This document shows, in pieces, positions 38,661-48,728 of a DNA stretch of 64,000 nt (position 1 is its first letter; every line of letters starts with the position of its first letter). The DNA is from Xylophilus ampelinus. GTDB lineage: Bacteria; Pseudomonadota; Gammaproteobacteria; Burkholderiales; Burkholderiaceae_C. A model generated the notes under the pieces. That model was not told the DNA's origin and did no database searches. It worked only from the letters and a program-made list of their open reading frames with translations. The stretch lies in assembly GCF_003217575.1 (NCBI RefSeq), contig NZ_QJTC01000007.1, forward strand, positions 81,023 through 145,022. Reading direction: 5' to 3'. A program made the translations under genes and the position numbers.

Positions 38661-40505
38661 ATGAGCCGACTGATCCCTGGCTCCCCCGTTGTCTGGAAGG
38701 ACCGCAGCTGGATTCTTCTTGACATCCCTGCTGTCGACCGTGTCTTGATTCGCGATCCGGAAACCGGTCATATGGAACTGGCGTCTCCGACTGACCTTAG
38801 AACGACGCAGGTGCCAAACGCGGGTCGCCATGGACTGATGAGCATCCCGACCGAGGACTGGAATGAGGCCTGGAACAGGTTTCAAGCGATCCGCCCCTTG
38901 CTCGACCGCGGCCCGCGGCAGCGCACGCGTCAGGAAGTAGATGAAGTCGCCAAGAACTTTGGCAAAGACACCGCGACCGTCTATCGATGGATCACCAAAT
39001 GGAAGGAGAGTAGGACCGTCTCCGCACTCATACGCAGTGGACGCAGCGACAACGGCAAATCTCGTCTCTCAGATGCGGTCGAAGTGATCATTCGACACGA
39101 GATCGATACCTTCTATCTGGGGAAGGAGCGGCCGACCATCGTGGAGCTGTGGGAACGCGTCGCGATGGCGTGTCGGAAACAAGGACTCAAAGCGCCCAAC
39201 ATGTCGACTATGCGCCGGCGTGTAGATCGTCTGCAGGACCGCTTGGTTGTAGCCAAGCGCTACAGCAGCAAGCAGGCGCGTGAGATCTACGAGCCCATCC
39301 GGGGATCGTTCCCTGGTGCCGATGTGCCACTGGCGGTCTATCAAATCGACCACTCGCCGATCGACATCATCCTGGTCGACGAGAAGCATCGGCGCCCGAT
39401 CGGACGGGGATACCTCACCATCGTGACGGACAGCTGCACTCGCATGTTGACCGGCTTCTGTGCTTCGCTTGACCCCCCAGGCGCGCTGTCCACAGGTTTG
39501 GCCATGGCTCACGCGATCCTTCCAAAAGCGAAATGGCTGGCAGAACGCGGCATCGATACGAGCTGGCCGATCAACGGCATTCCTGCCAAGGTCTTCGCGG
39601 ACAACGCCGCCGAGTTCCGCGGCACCATGCTTGAGCGTGCGTGCCGTGAGTATGGAATCCTGATGGAGAACAGGCCGAAGGGCCAGCCGAACTACGGCGG
39701 CCACGTCGAACGGCTTTTCCGAACTTTCATGCACCGTGCGCAAAGCCTGCCTGGCAGTACGTTTTCCAACACGCTCGAGCGCGGTGAATATGACTCCGAT
39801 GGGCGCGCAGTGATGACGCTCGCCGAGTTCGAAAACTGGTTCACCGTCTTCGTCACCAAGGTCTATCACCAGCGGCCACATAGCGGCATCGGGCGAGTCC
39901 CACCCGTGAAACTGTTCGAACAGTTCGTTCTGGGTACAAGCACCACCAAGGGTATCGGATTGCCCGAGCCGATACACGACGAATACAAGCTACGACTGGA
40001 CTTCATGCCGTTCGTCGAGCGCACGATCCAGGAATACGGGGTTGTCATCGACAACATCCACTACTACGGCGACGTGCTCCGGCCGTGGATTCATGGACGC
40101 GACCCACACAACGCCAAGCTCAAGCGGAAATTCGTCTTCGCGCGCGATCCGCGTGATATTGGTGAGATCTACTTTCTCGATCCCGAAACGGGCGCCTATT
40201 ACCCGGTGCCTTACAGGAATCTCACGCGGCCACGCATCAGCGTTTGGGACTTGAACGCGGCACTCAAAAGAATCGCCGAGCAACCTGAGTTGCAGCCTGA
40301 CGAAGACACTATCTTTGAGGGCTTGGCGGAGATGACGCGCATTGAACAAACCGCCTCGGAGACGTCTAGGAAGGTACGTAGAACAGCGCAAAGACGTGCC
40401 AATTGGCACGAGAGCACAGCCGCGCGCGAACCGCGACTGCCACCCACTGAGCCACCGTGGCAGCCGGATGTGCAGCCGTTTGATGACATCGAGGAGGCCG
40501 AATGA
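38661..40505 (+). CDS. tnsB: TnsB-type DDE transposase
   Basis: 614 residues. N-terminal helix-turn-helix (VDEVAKNFGKDTATVYRWITKW), then an RNase H-fold integrase core with D230 (YQIDHSPIDIILVD), D314 (KVFADNAAEF) and E350 (GGHVERLFRTF), then a Mu-type beta-barrel C-terminal domain (LDFMPFVERTIQEYGVVIDNIHYYGDVLRPW). It binds the element ends and joins the 3' strands to target DNA. The stop overlaps the ATPase start by 4 bp. Confidence 0.93.
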   Translation: MSRLIPGSPVVWKDRSWILLDIPAVDRVLIRDPETGHMELASPTDLRTTQVPNAGRHGLMSIPTEDWNEAWNRFQAIRPLLDRGPRQRTRQEVDEVAKNFGKDTATVYRWITKWKESRTVSALIRSGRSDNGKSRLSDAVEVIIRHEIDTFYLGKERPTIVELWERVAMACRKQGLKAPNMSTMRRRVDRLQDRLVVAKRYSSKQAREIYEPIRGSFPGADVPLAVYQIDHSPIDIILVDEKHRRPIGRGYLTIVTDSCTRMLTGFCASLDPPGALSTGLAMAHAILPKAKWLAERGIDTSWPINGIPAKVFADNAAEFRGTMLERACREYGILMENRPKGQPNYGGHVERLFRTFMHRAQSLPGSTFSNTLERGEYDSDGRAVMTLAEFENWFTVFVTKVYHQRPHSGIGRVPPVKLFEQFVLGTSTTKGIGLPEPIHDEYKLRLDFMPFVERTIQEYGVVIDNIHYYGDVLRPWIHGRDPHNAKLKRKFVFARDPRDIGEIYFLDPETGAYYPVPYRNLTRPRISVWDLNAALKRIAEQPELQPDEDTIFEGLAEMTRIEQTASETSRKVRRTAQRRANWHESTAAREPRLPPTEPPWQPDVQPFDDIEEAE

Positions 40506-41395
40506 GTGCATCCGCCCATCTTTCAGAGAGTGCCGCGGCCAAGCTGCAGCTCTCCGATGCTGAACGGATTCAGCACATCAAGAAGGCGCGTTGGATCGGC
40601 TACGGTCGCGCCCGTGAAGTGATGACCAAGCTGGAGGACTTGCTCGTGCACCCTCCACAGCCGCGCATGCCGAACATGCTGATCGTTGGCGAGACGAACA
40701 ACGGCAAGACGATGCTCGTAACGAAGTTTCGTGAGAAACATCCAGCCGAAGAGAACCCGAATGGTGAAGCGGTCAGCATTCCCGTTCTCTACATCCAGGC
40801 GCCCCCTGGGCCAGATGAAAGAGGCTTGTACAACGCCATCCTCAACCGTCTGTTCGAGGCCCCAGGCCGAAGCGAAGCGACGGATGCGAAGCGGGATCGT
40901 GTGGTTTCTATTTTGAGGCGGGTCAACTTGGGGATGATCATGGTCGACGAGGTGCAGCATCTACTCGCCGGCCCCTATGTCAAGCAGCGGAGCTGCCTCA
41001 ATGTCTTGAAATATCTGGGCAACGAGTTGTGTGTGCCGTTGGTAGGCATCGGCACGGCGGAGGCGGTACGTGCTATTCAGACTGACCCGCAGCTGGCCAA
41101 CAGATTCACACCCGAGATACTTCCCAAATGGGGAAAGGATGCCGAACTGGCGCGCTTGCTTGCGAGCTTCGAGCGAGTCCTGCCGTTGCGCGAGCCGTCT
41201 CAGCTCGCCACGCCGGCCTTGGCGGGCCGCATAGTCGATCTGACGAGCGGGACGATCGGTGAAATATCGACCTTGTTGAATGCTGCGGCAATACACGCGA
41301 TCAGGAGTGGCGAAGAGCGCATCACCATTGAAACGATCGGAGCTTGCGACTACGTTGCTCCTACGACGCGAAAGCAAGCCGCCACCATGATGTGA
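40502..41395 (+). CDS. tnsC: TnsC/TniB-type AAA+ transposition regulator
   Basis: 297 residues. Walker A in LIVGETNNGKTML, Walker B in LGMIMVDEVQHLLAG, sensor region VGIGTAEAVRAIQTD and a TniB-like length and N-terminus (RIQHIKKARWIGYGRAREVMTKLEDLL). It selects or marks target DNA for TnsB. It is shorter than Tn7 TnsC (about 555) and matches TniB of the Tn5053 type, so the module mixes Tn7-like (tnsA) and Tn5053-like parts. Confidence 0.92.
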   Translation: MSASAHLSESAAAKLQLSDAERIQHIKKARWIGYGRAREVMTKLEDLLVHPPQPRMPNMLIVGETNNGKTMLVTKFREKHPAEENPNGEAVSIPVLYIQAPPGPDERGLYNAILNRLFEAPGRSEATDAKRDRVVSILRRVNLGMIMVDEVQHLLAGPYVKQRSCLNVLKYLGNELCVPLVGIGTAEAVRAIQTDPQLANRFTPEILPKWGKDAELARLLASFERVLPLREPSQLATPALAGRIVDLTSGTIGEISTLLNAAAIHAIRSGEERITIETIGACDYVAPTTRKQAATMM

Positions 41396-41405
41396 GTGCG
41401 CAAGG

Positions 41406-42905
41406 GTGGCGACTTCGCTTTGGCCGGTTCACCCCCATCCCTTGCCGGACGAACTGCTGTCGTCCTGGATGATCCGATTGGCCCGAGGCAACGGCTTTAA
41501 GGTCCACAACTTTTGTGCGCAGTTCTTTGGTCGCGATCGCCAGATTTGGAATCGCGACATTGATCATCACGCCCCGCCTTGGTTGCTTGATGCCTTGGCC
41601 GCACGATCTGGCACGACGCCTGAACGGATCGTTCAGACGACCCTGCGGGCCTTTGAATCGTTCGCGTTCGAGCGCTTTAACGAGGTAGGCGTCACGCGTT
41701 GGATATTGCCGCTGGGGGTCTTTCACCGAACCCGTCGCGCCTATGGGCAGCAGTTCTGCCCTCTATGTCTTGCCAACGACCCGGAGCCCTATCTCCGAAG
41801 ATCGTGGCGACTAGCACTGGTGGTCATTTGCACTCGTCATGGGGTGCTGCTGCAGGATCGATGTCCGGAGTGCGAGAGTCCGATGACGCCGCACCGTTCG
41901 GACATGGCGGCGCGTAGCGGAGTCCCTGAGAGGACCAACATGATGCGTTGCTACAAGTGTCGTTCGCGAGTAGATGCTGCGGTGAGAGATGCCGCGCCCG
42001 AAGACATTCAAATGCAGATGCAGATCGACGCAGTGTTGCGCGATGGTTTCATCGTGATGGAGTCGGGTCGTGATGTATATGCGCCGCTCTACTTCGATGG
42101 ACTGCGCATGATCATGCGCGTGGCCGAATTGCCTCCCACAGTCCGTCACCGCAGCGGCTTTGAATTCACATCGATCGAACATCGATTGAAGCTTCTGCGA
42201 GCTGCAGTGGAGTTGACGGGCGATTGGCCAACACGGTTGCTGCGTCGCTGCTCAACGCTTTCGCATGCCTACACATCGGTTTCCGGCCAAGAACAGGGGC
42301 CTTATTGGCTGGACTCGGTGTTGCGATGGGAGGTGCTAAATCGGAGGGCGCTACTTTCGCAAGTCGAGGCTGAATCCATCGCTGCTGCGGCGCGGCGCCT
42401 AGATGCATTTGCTCCGTTGGGAGGGCTGACCAGACGCCTGTCAGGTCGAGACATCGCGCACTTGCTCCCAGCCTTGCCGCCAGTCACGAACGATTCGGCA
42501 GACATGTTGATCGCTTCTTTGGATCAGGAAATCTCGGTTGCGTCGACGAGGCGCCGTCTACTTCTTCTTCGAGACAAAGTGATGTTCATCGCGGCACGCT
42601 GCCTTTGCCTGAGTGTTCCTCAGATACTTGCGCTGAGTGTGGATGATCTGAATTCAATAGGCGGCGAAGAGTTCTCGTTCTGGGAGCGCATCGACACTCG
42701 CGATCGAGCGTGGGCGATGCTCCGTTGGTACTCGCGAAATGTGCGGCCGCTACTTGCCAGCGTTAGTACAAAAGCGCTGTTCACCACCGTCGAGGGCGGT
42801 CCTCTGAAGAGAAACGCCGTCGGCATGCGGTTTGTTCGTGCTGTGTCAGCCGCAGGCCTGGCTAGGGCAATTCCAGACTGGACCCGCTGGGTACGTGGCT
42901 CTTAG
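41406..42905 (+). CDS. tniQ: TniQ/TnsD-type target-selection protein
   Basis: 499 residues from a GTG. N-terminal TniQ domain: HPLPDELLSSWMIRLARGNGFKVHNFC, FCPLC, ICTRHGVLL, CPEC and CYKC zinc-binding pairs. The C-terminal roughly 130 residues (LLLLRDKVMFIAARCLCLSVPQILALSVDDL and LFTTVEGGPLKRNAVGMRFVRAVSAAGL) look like the catalytic domain of tyrosine recombinases without obvious catalytic residues. TniQ directs insertion to particular sites; here the element lies against metH2. It is 10 bp after the ATPase stop and ends with TAG. Confidence 0.88.
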   Translation: MATSLWPVHPHPLPDELLSSWMIRLARGNGFKVHNFCAQFFGRDRQIWNRDIDHHAPPWLLDALAARSGTTPERIVQTTLRAFESFAFERFNEVGVTRWILPLGVFHRTRRAYGQQFCPLCLANDPEPYLRRSWRLALVVICTRHGVLLQDRCPECESPMTPHRSDMAARSGVPERTNMMRCYKCRSRVDAAVRDAAPEDIQMQMQIDAVLRDGFIVMESGRDVYAPLYFDGLRMIMRVAELPPTVRHRSGFEFTSIEHRLKLLRAAVELTGDWPTRLLRRCSTLSHAYTSVSGQEQGPYWLDSVLRWEVLNRRALLSQVEAESIAAAARRLDAFAPLGGLTRRLSGRDIAHLLPALPPVTNDSADMLIASLDQEISVASTRRRLLLLRDKVMFIAARCLCLSVPQILALSVDDLNSIGGEEFSFWERIDTRDRAWAMLRWYSRNVRPLLASVSTKALFTTVEGGPLKRNAVGMRFVRAVSAAGLARAIPDWTRWVRGS

Positions 42906-42937
42906 GTCGAAAGCTCAATGCAAGAGCGGCGCCGGGT

Positions 42938-43204
42938 GTGCTAGGCGTTCATCACTCTCAGGTAAGTCGGTGTGAAAGAGGAGTTTTTCGCACTATTTCT
43001 CCAAATGTGCAAAAACTGTGCAAATATTTAACGGTCAAACACGCGAAGGTCCCGGTTTCACCAGTGCAATCGGCCACCCTCCGCGCCCGTTTCGATGCAC
43101 TACTCGAGGAATTGCCAGCTACTGCGTCGGTGTTCGAGCGCCTGTTTGACCTAATAGAAACATCAAAACAGAAAAAGGTCCGCGGCCGCAGAGAATATCG
43201 GTAA
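42938..43204 (+). CDS. Truncated XRE-type helix-turn-helix protein
   Basis: 88 codons from a GTG. It starts in the second half of an HTH (LGVHHSQVSRCERGVFRTISPNVQKLCKYL) so the first helices are missing or out of frame: an ATG at 42918 gives only MQERRRVC before a stop. The rest (ATLRARFDALLEELPATASVFERLFDLIE) is helical. Small HTH proteins often follow tniQ in such modules. Probably decayed. Confidence 0.45.
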   Translation: MLGVHHSQVSRCERGVFRTISPNVQKLCKYLTVKHAKVPVSPVQSATLRARFDALLEELPATASVFERLFDLIETSKQKKVRGRREYR

Positions 43205-43757
43205 CAGTGTTCCGCCCAACATTCCCGAAACAGCTGCAAAGCGCAGTGCAGCCTCGACTTCTACGACGAGGTACCCGCCATGGCTGATGGCATCAAGGGG
43301 ATACGCTTGGTCTGATGGTGGAGCGTCGTTGCGGTTTGACCCCCCCTGTTCAGCCGCTCAAGCTGCCGGTAGGCTTCAGCATGATGGTTGTGCACCGGCC
43401 TCGTATGCGCGGACGGCAAGGATCTTGATCCTTCTGCGCGCTCATATGGAGCAAAGATCATCTGCCATGGCCACTCGAGGTCGCTAGCGAGCGTTCCGGC
43501 ATTAGCAATGTTCATCACCAGCCGATCTTGCAGGGGGCGCTGATCGTTCTTCACCAGAAACGTTGCCTGCCACGCTTGAACGACGATCGCCACAAGCGTA
43601 CGGTGCGCGTGACCCCTCTTGCATGGCTTGTCCCACACCTGATCCTCGCGCCAGACGGACACCACTGAGCCCTAGCTATCAGGGCAAAGCAAGTGGGGGC
43701 TGTTTTCAAGCACCAGCCATTGCGGCGACATCGACTCGTCGGTCTAAAGAGCCACAT
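43205..43757. other. Region without a supported gene
   Basis: Open frames exist on both strands (for example a 134-codon frame on the minus strand, 43261-43665), but none has a recognisable domain or a credible start. It may be remnant DNA between the transposition module and the cargo. Confidence 0.5.
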
Positions 43758-44603
43758 ATGAACAGCCCAACTTTGAGACTTTTGGTTTTGTCGGACTTGC
43801 ACTTGGACCACGACGCGGACCTGATCGTCCAGGGCGGGCCGCTCAACCAAGTCGGCGTCGATGTGGTCGTGCTGGCAGGAGACATCGATGAAGGCCTCAA
43901 AGGCCTGCGCTGGGCCCGCACGGCATTTCCCCACACCCCAATCGTCTACATCGCAGGAAACCACGAGTTCTACAAACGGGACTGGAGCAAGCATGTCCAT
44001 GAGATGCGGAGCACGGCGCAGCAGCTTGGGATCCACTTTCTCGAGCGCGAAGCGGTTGAGATCGGCGGTGTGCGGTTCCTTGGATGTACGCTCTGGACCG
44101 ACTTTGAAATCAATGGTCCAGGGGAGGCTCAGGCGTGCCGGCGCGAGGCGCAATACCGGCTCAACGACTACCAACAAATACGCTACTCGCGCACTTCGGA
44201 AGACGCAGAGTTCTACTGGCTGAAATCCAAAACGATCGTGCCTGCGATCACCGTGAGGCGTCATCGCCAAAGTGTTGAGTGGCTGGAGGCACAACTGGAG
44301 CAAAGCCATCCAGGCAATACGGTCGTCGTGACGCACCATGCTCCTCATCCAAATTCGATCCCGCCCAGCTACGTGGGGGATCCGCTGACACCAGCGTTTG
44401 TCTCGGACCTCGACCGGCTCATGGGCCGCTCAGCCTTCTGGATCCACGGCCATGTGCACGAAAGCTTTGACTACTATATTAGGGGCACAAGAGTGCTGTG
44501 CAATCCCCGGGGATATAGTTTTGACCGGCCTCGGCGCGGTGAGAACGATGCATTTTCCTTTTCGTTTATTGTCGATATAATTCCGCGAGACGTAGTTAAT
44601 TAA
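43758..44603 (+). CDS. Calcineurin-like metallophosphoesterase
   Basis: 281 residues with all motifs of the family: LSDLHLDHD, VLAGDIDEG, YIAGNHEFY, VVVTHHAPH and WIHGHVHES. It should use two metal ions to hydrolyse a phosphoester; the substrate (nucleic acid, nucleotide or protein phosphate) is unknown. The start at 43758 (MNSPTLRLLVLSDLH) sets the first motif close to the N-terminus, as usual. It stands alone, flanked by non-coding DNA, at the start of a defence-gene stretch. Confidence 0.88.
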   Translation: MNSPTLRLLVLSDLHLDHDADLIVQGGPLNQVGVDVVVLAGDIDEGLKGLRWARTAFPHTPIVYIAGNHEFYKRDWSKHVHEMRSTAQQLGIHFLEREAVEIGGVRFLGCTLWTDFEINGPGEAQACRREAQYRLNDYQQIRYSRTSEDAEFYWLKSKTIVPAITVRRHRQSVEWLEAQLEQSHPGNTVVVTHHAPHPNSIPPSYVGDPLTPAFVSDLDRLMGRSAFWIHGHVHESFDYYIRGTRVLCNPRGYSFDRPRRGENDAFSFSFIVDIIPRDVVN

Positions 44604-45496
44604 TATTTCTTGGGTTATTATGAAGTGCGCACATAGCAACAAGATGTCGAAGTAGATAAACCCTCGCCTCTCATGGAAAAAGCGCCATGGAATAACGATC
44701 ATAAAAAATCGGGTTAAATGCCATCCTGCGCCGATGGATTTAAGTGGTGCAGAAGGTAGCCGCATCATTATGGCCGCTGCCAAGCGTGTAATATTAATCC
44801 ATGCTGAAGTGATAAAGGCATTGGCAACTAGAACTCGGCCTCGCTGACTTGGCTGTTTCCTCGCGTCACCCATGGATAGTGAGCAGGCATTTTTTGGCGA
44901 AGCAGGAATAGGTGGGTCTGCCGCGCGCAGAGCAGCCTTATGACTATTGCGCCCGGGTTTTGGAGGCAGTATATTAATAAATCAAGAATTCCCTTTGTAG
45001 TTACTGCAGTTCAACGGGATTTGCAATGGCGGCAAGCCCGTTTTGCAGCCTTCCATACGGCAGGTTTCTGCATGATGCAGGTGTTTCTCTTTTCTTGCCG
45101 CGAATAATATCCAAGCGAAGTTGATCAGGCAATAAATTCACTAATGGTGAAGCTTGTCGAATATGATTGACTTCGCCCGGACTTCTACAATGCCCCAACC
45201 CAATCCCGTTTATTAATGATCTGCACCCATTGATCACGCAAAAGTTTTGAGTGCGGTGAAGCATGTCCGGCGAGCCGAAAGTGCAAGCGCCCTACCTGTA
45301 AGTCGGGGTGGAGGGAGATGATGCGCATCGCTTCGCGGTGCATAAGTAAAATTTACAAGTCCTAGAAATAATAATGCTTTTCTTTTGTATATTTTACGAT
45401 CCTGATAAAAATGCGTATAGCCTGAGTGGGGGCTGCAACCTGCAATCGATTATGCGGTAGCAAAAGGCATTAATTGGCTTGTGTTTTTCAGAAGGC
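44604..45496. other. Low-GC region without a supported gene
   Basis: About 890 bp, clearly poorer in GC than either side. The best frame is 87 codons on the minus strand (45001-45264, MLHRTQNFCVINGCRS...), with no recognised domain. It may separate independent cargo modules. Confidence 0.5.
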
Positions 45497-45982
45497 CTAC
45501 TCAATAGCTATCAGTACTGGGCCATAACCTGAACCTAGCACCAACTCGACATAAAGGGACTTTCGCCCGACGATAACGGCGAGCATTGGGCGCTTGTCAC
45601 GACGCTGCACTGCCAACCGGCTCCACTCAGATCTATCAAGAACAGAAGGATGGGGATAGTCTTCAGGATGGGTGTGCCATTCGCCTAAGTAACGAATAGT
45701 TCCCTGGCTCGCCGTCCAGCGAGATAGGGCGATCGTTTCGTGACCAAATGGCATGCGCTCGAACATATAACGAAACCGCTTGTCCAATGCAGTGGGAATC
45801 GTCGCTAGTTCGATCAGCAGATGGTTACCATGCACGGAGCCGAGCAGAAGCCCGCCAGCCTCGCAGGCTGCATCGCTGCCCTGAATATGCTGACGGAATG
45901 TCTCCAGGGTACCCGTCGAAAAATGCAGCAGCCTGCTTTTGTCGCTGGTTGCCCAGGAACTCAGGAATTGCATATGGGGCAT
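45497..45982 (-). CDS. cap3: CBASS Cap3, JAB-domain isopeptidase
   Basis: 161 residues from the ATG at 45982, which overlaps cap2 by 22 bp. JAB/JAMM zinc protease motif: E41 (CEAGGLLLG), H103-x-H105 (EWHTHPEDYPHP), S113 and D116 (SVLDRSEW). In type II CBASS Cap3 removes the CD-NTase from targets to which Cap2 has conjugated it. Last gene of the operon. Confidence 0.9.
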   Translation of the reverse strand: MPHMQFLSSWATSDKSRLLHFSTGTLETFRQHIQGSDAACEAGGLLLGSVHGNHLLIELATIPTALDKRFRYMFERMPFGHETIALSRWTASQGTIRYLGEWHTHPEDYPHPSVLDRSEWSRLAVQRRDKRPMLAVIVGRKSLYVELVLGSGYGPVLIAIE

Positions 45983-47592
45983 TCTCGATCTCGCAAGGGA
46001 TCGCAATCGGGTGTAGCAAGCTGATGGGTCCGGTCTAACAGCCGGGTCTGCAACGCTGGAGAATGAACACCGTTGATCCAATCGAGGGCCATCTCGGCGC
46101 CTAAGCTAGCTGCCTGCACTGAAACCGAGGCCGGAAAAGGCACGTACAAGCCCTCGCATCCATGGCCCGCCAACATAGTCGGAAGAGGATTAAGGGTCGA
46201 GCGAAGTTCGTCCCTGCGGTGGCTGTGCCACAGACATCGGTAGCACGCACCAGATGAGTTCGTTCTTAGAAGCGCGCGCACAGCCGTTCCCGGCCCTTCA
46301 ATCCAGACAGAAAGCATGGGCGTGGGAGCTCGATAGCGGCCGCACAGCCAGTGCCCCAAAGATTCTTCGCCAGTGGCATCGATGAGCAGGTCAAGCTGCC
46401 CCAGCTGGGCCTGCCTGACATCCACGGAGAGCGCATGAATCTCGGCGCCTGGCGACATTCGTATGAGCTCCTTCGACATAGCCTCGGCCTTGTTCGACAA
46501 CAGATCCGGGAATCCGAGGCGATGCCGCCCGATGTTTTGCGGAAGGAGGCAATCAAAATCCACCAGCGTGAGCTTGCCGCCGCGTGTTCCTGCTCCAGCC
46601 TTGACCAGCATGTCCGACAGGTATCCGCCGATCGTGCCGCAACCTACAAGTGCGATTCTTTTGTCTGCCAGCGTCTTTGACTTAGGAATGTTGCGTTGGG
46701 TCAGATACCGGTCATCGATCCTGATCATCGAGACGAGCATCACCTTCAGCCCATAGCTCGAATCCTTGCGCTTAGCAAGCTTGGACTTTTGAACCAACGC
46801 TTGGCGGTCAAAGAGAACAGCGAAGCCATAGGTCATCAATGGCGATTCGATGACGATCAGTACGCCATTCGCCTTTTTGTTTTCCCCTTCCTTGATCCGA
46901 TCGTGAATCTTGCGCCGACACCGAGGGTCCAAGGTGCCCTGCCAAGCCAAGACATCACCCACTGTTTCGGGCGGCCAGTGGCTGGTCAGGGGCCGGGGTT
47001 GTGCGGTGGTCTTGACCCGGTAGGTCAGGATCGTTTTGTCGGTGGCCTGGTAGCCGAGCGAGTTCAGCTTCCTTTTTGTTCGATCTCCGTTATCGGTGAT
47101 GAACCACAACGGATTTCCATTAGCTTGCGCGACGATGCAGTTCTGCCGGCCCAGATCTTCGCCTTGCATGTCCACAAAGCAAAGCCAACCGTTCCAATAA
47201 GCAAAGAATTCTTCCGCGAGATCTTCGATCATCTCGCCCTTCAAGATCTGTCCGAGCACCGCGGCCGCGAGTTGCAGGCACGCCAAGGACTGCCCTATTG
47301 GGTCGTATATGTCCAGAACGACCGTTCCCTTGGCGAGATAGCACAGGCCGCCATCCGCGCCAAGATGAGGAACCGCCTTGGGCAGCTCGGAGGGAATATC
47401 GAGCAGTCGAATGCGAGGTAAGTCGAAGAAGGTGGGGTCGAGCTGAACTTCACACTGACAGCCCCTGTCTGCGCCAGGTGGGATCAAAAGCCCACGCAGC
47501 TTGAACCAGCCGTCATCCGTTTTGCCGACAAACTCAAAGCCTTGCTGCCGAAAGGCCTCGATCACTTCCGCAACTGCCGCGACGCTGCTCAT
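45961..47592 (-). CDS. cap2: CBASS Cap2, E2-E1 fusion conjugating enzyme
   Basis: 543 residues. The N-terminal E2-like domain has the H76...C84 pattern ([17 protein letters not shown]84 the likely E2 cysteine). The C-terminal ThiF/E1 domain has [10 protein letters not shown] (about 317-324), the DFD acidic pair (about 345-347) and cysteines in [10 protein letters not shown] (C450/C453). In type II CBASS it attaches the C-terminus of the CD-NTase to target proteins and so primes signalling. Start overlaps the CD-NTase stop by 4 bp. Confidence 0.92.
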   Translation of the reverse strand: MSSVAAVAEVIEAFRQQGFEFVGKTDDGWFKLRGLLIPPGADRGCQCEVQLDPTFFDLPRIRLLDIPSELPKAVPHLGADGGLCYLAKGTVVLDIYDPIGQSLACLQLAAAVLGQILKGEMIEDLAEEFFAYWNGWLCFVDMQGEDLGRQNCIVAQANGNPLWFITDNGDRTKRKLNSLGYQATDKTILTYRVKTTAQPRPLTSHWPPETVGDVLAWQGTLDPRCRRKIHDRIKEGENKKANGVLIVIESPLMTYGFAVLFDRQALVQKSKLAKRKDSSYGLKVMLVSMIRIDDRYLTQRNIPKSKTLADKRIALVGCGTIGGYLSDMLVKAGAGTRGGKLTLVDFDCLLPQNIGRHRLGFPDLLSNKAEAMSKELIRMSPGAEIHALSVDVRQAQLGQLDLLIDATGEESLGHWLCGRYRAPTPMLSVWIEGPGTAVRALLRTNSSGACYRCLWHSHRRDELRSTLNPLPTMLAGHGCEGLYVPFPASVSVQAASLGAEMALDWINGVHSPALQTRLLDRTHQLATPDCDPLRDRECPICNS

Positions 47593-48728
47593 CCGGCTTT
47601 CGTTCGTCCGACCAGTTCGCTCGGACCAGCCATGGCTGGTGCTGCGGCGATGGTGGCGGCAATGGATACCACCTTGACCCGATCCGGCTCATTCGGAAAA
47701 CGCGGGCCGAACTCGCCTCGCATCCAAATGCAGGCCTGCGAAGGGCTGCCGGCGTCGGTCGCGCCGCGAAGGACCTTCTCAAATTCTTCGAATGCTTTCG
47801 CGCCATCTTCGACTGCGTCAGTGCCAAGGCGTTCCGTGAGCGACTCCGACAGATCCACGGGGTTGTGCACCCCCGCACGCAGTCGAGCCGGCAGTGCTGC
47901 GACGACGTCCAGCAGTGCCAAGTCGTCGCGCCGATCCCGTTTTTCGAATAATGGAGCTGCAGCGGCCATCAACAGAATCGAAGTCGGCCCGCCACTGGAC
48001 CACCGCCAATCACGGAACGCCTTCAAGTAACGAATGACGCGGCGGAATTGTTCGCCCTTGACCTCCACCTCGCCAAGAAACCATTCCTTTACAGGCCTGG
48101 GGTCGGAGGTCATCCAGTTGCACTCGCGGTGGGCAAGGAGCACCTTGTCAGCACGCAACGCCGTCCAGGCATCCCGCTCTGCCATGTTCACCGCTTCCGT
48201 TAGCGAGTCGTAACCGTGTCGTTCCATCGCTTTCGCAAGCGTCAGGAACTCCTCGTCGGGGATGGCGTAGAGCGGGATGTCGATATGAGCAAAGGCAGCA
48301 ATGACGATCCGAATACACGTTGGCTTGTCCGTAACGAGTTTCCAGCTTTTCTTCTCGACCAGCGGCTTCAATGCATCTTCTGCCGCAGCAAAGAACACCG
48401 TTGCTGCCCTGCTGGGGCGCTTCGTTTGTGAGACGAAACTCAAGGGCAAATAGCAACCATCATCGACATCCGCCTGCTGTGGCTGTTGTGCTGGTGCGTT
48501 CAAAGTCTTGTATGCCCACGATCCTTGAGTGAAGAAGCGCGGTTGCGGCACGTCGTCCGTATAGCCGCGTTCGTTTAGCGCCCGCGGAATGCCGGTGCGC
48601 AAGCAATTTCTAACATCGTTGCGGGCGCTAGCGATCCATTCACGTTGTTCGGGTGACAGGTCCAGCTCTTCATGCATGCAGGATTCGTCATCAACGGTGG
48701 TGAAGAAAAGCGGGCTCAGATTCAGCAT
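47589..48728 (-). CDS. dncV: CBASS cyclic nucleotide synthase (CD-NTase, DncV-like)
   Basis: 379 residues. Nucleotidyltransferase motif [10 protein letters not shown] (G69-S70) with the metal-binding D87/D89 ([10 protein letters not shown]) and third acid D150 (HIDIPLYAI), as in DncV-type enzymes that make 3',3'-cGAMP. The N-terminus [16 protein letters not shown]...[11 protein letters not shown] resembles the DncV start, which supports the upstream ATG. The C-terminal tail (VGRTKAG) ends in AG, and Cap2 acts on a CD-NTase C-terminal glycine. Overlaps capV by 7 bp. Confidence 0.9.
   Translation of the reverse strand: MLNLSPLFFTTVDDESCMHEELDLSPEQREWIASARNDVRNCLRTGIPRALNERGYTDDVPQPRFFTQGSWAYKTLNAPAQQPQQADVDDGCYLPLSFVSQTKRPSRAATVFFAAAEDALKPLVEKKSWKLVTDKPTCIRIVIAAFAHIDIPLYAIPDEEFLTLAKAMERHGYDSLTEAVNMAERDAWTALRADKVLLAHRECNWMTSDPRPVKEWFLGEVEVKGEQFRRVIRYLKAFRDWRWSSGGPTSILLMAAAAPLFEKRDRRDDLALLDVVAALPARLRAGVHNPVDLSESLTERLGTDAVEDGAKAFEEFEKVLRGATDAGSPSQACIWMRGEFGPRFPNEPDRVKVVSIAATIAAAPAMAGPSELVGRTKAG

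Noticed and set aside
44430..44873. 147-codon minus-strand frame overlapping the metallophosphoesterase 3' end
   Set aside because: No domain, unusual composition, and its end is antisense to a clear gene.
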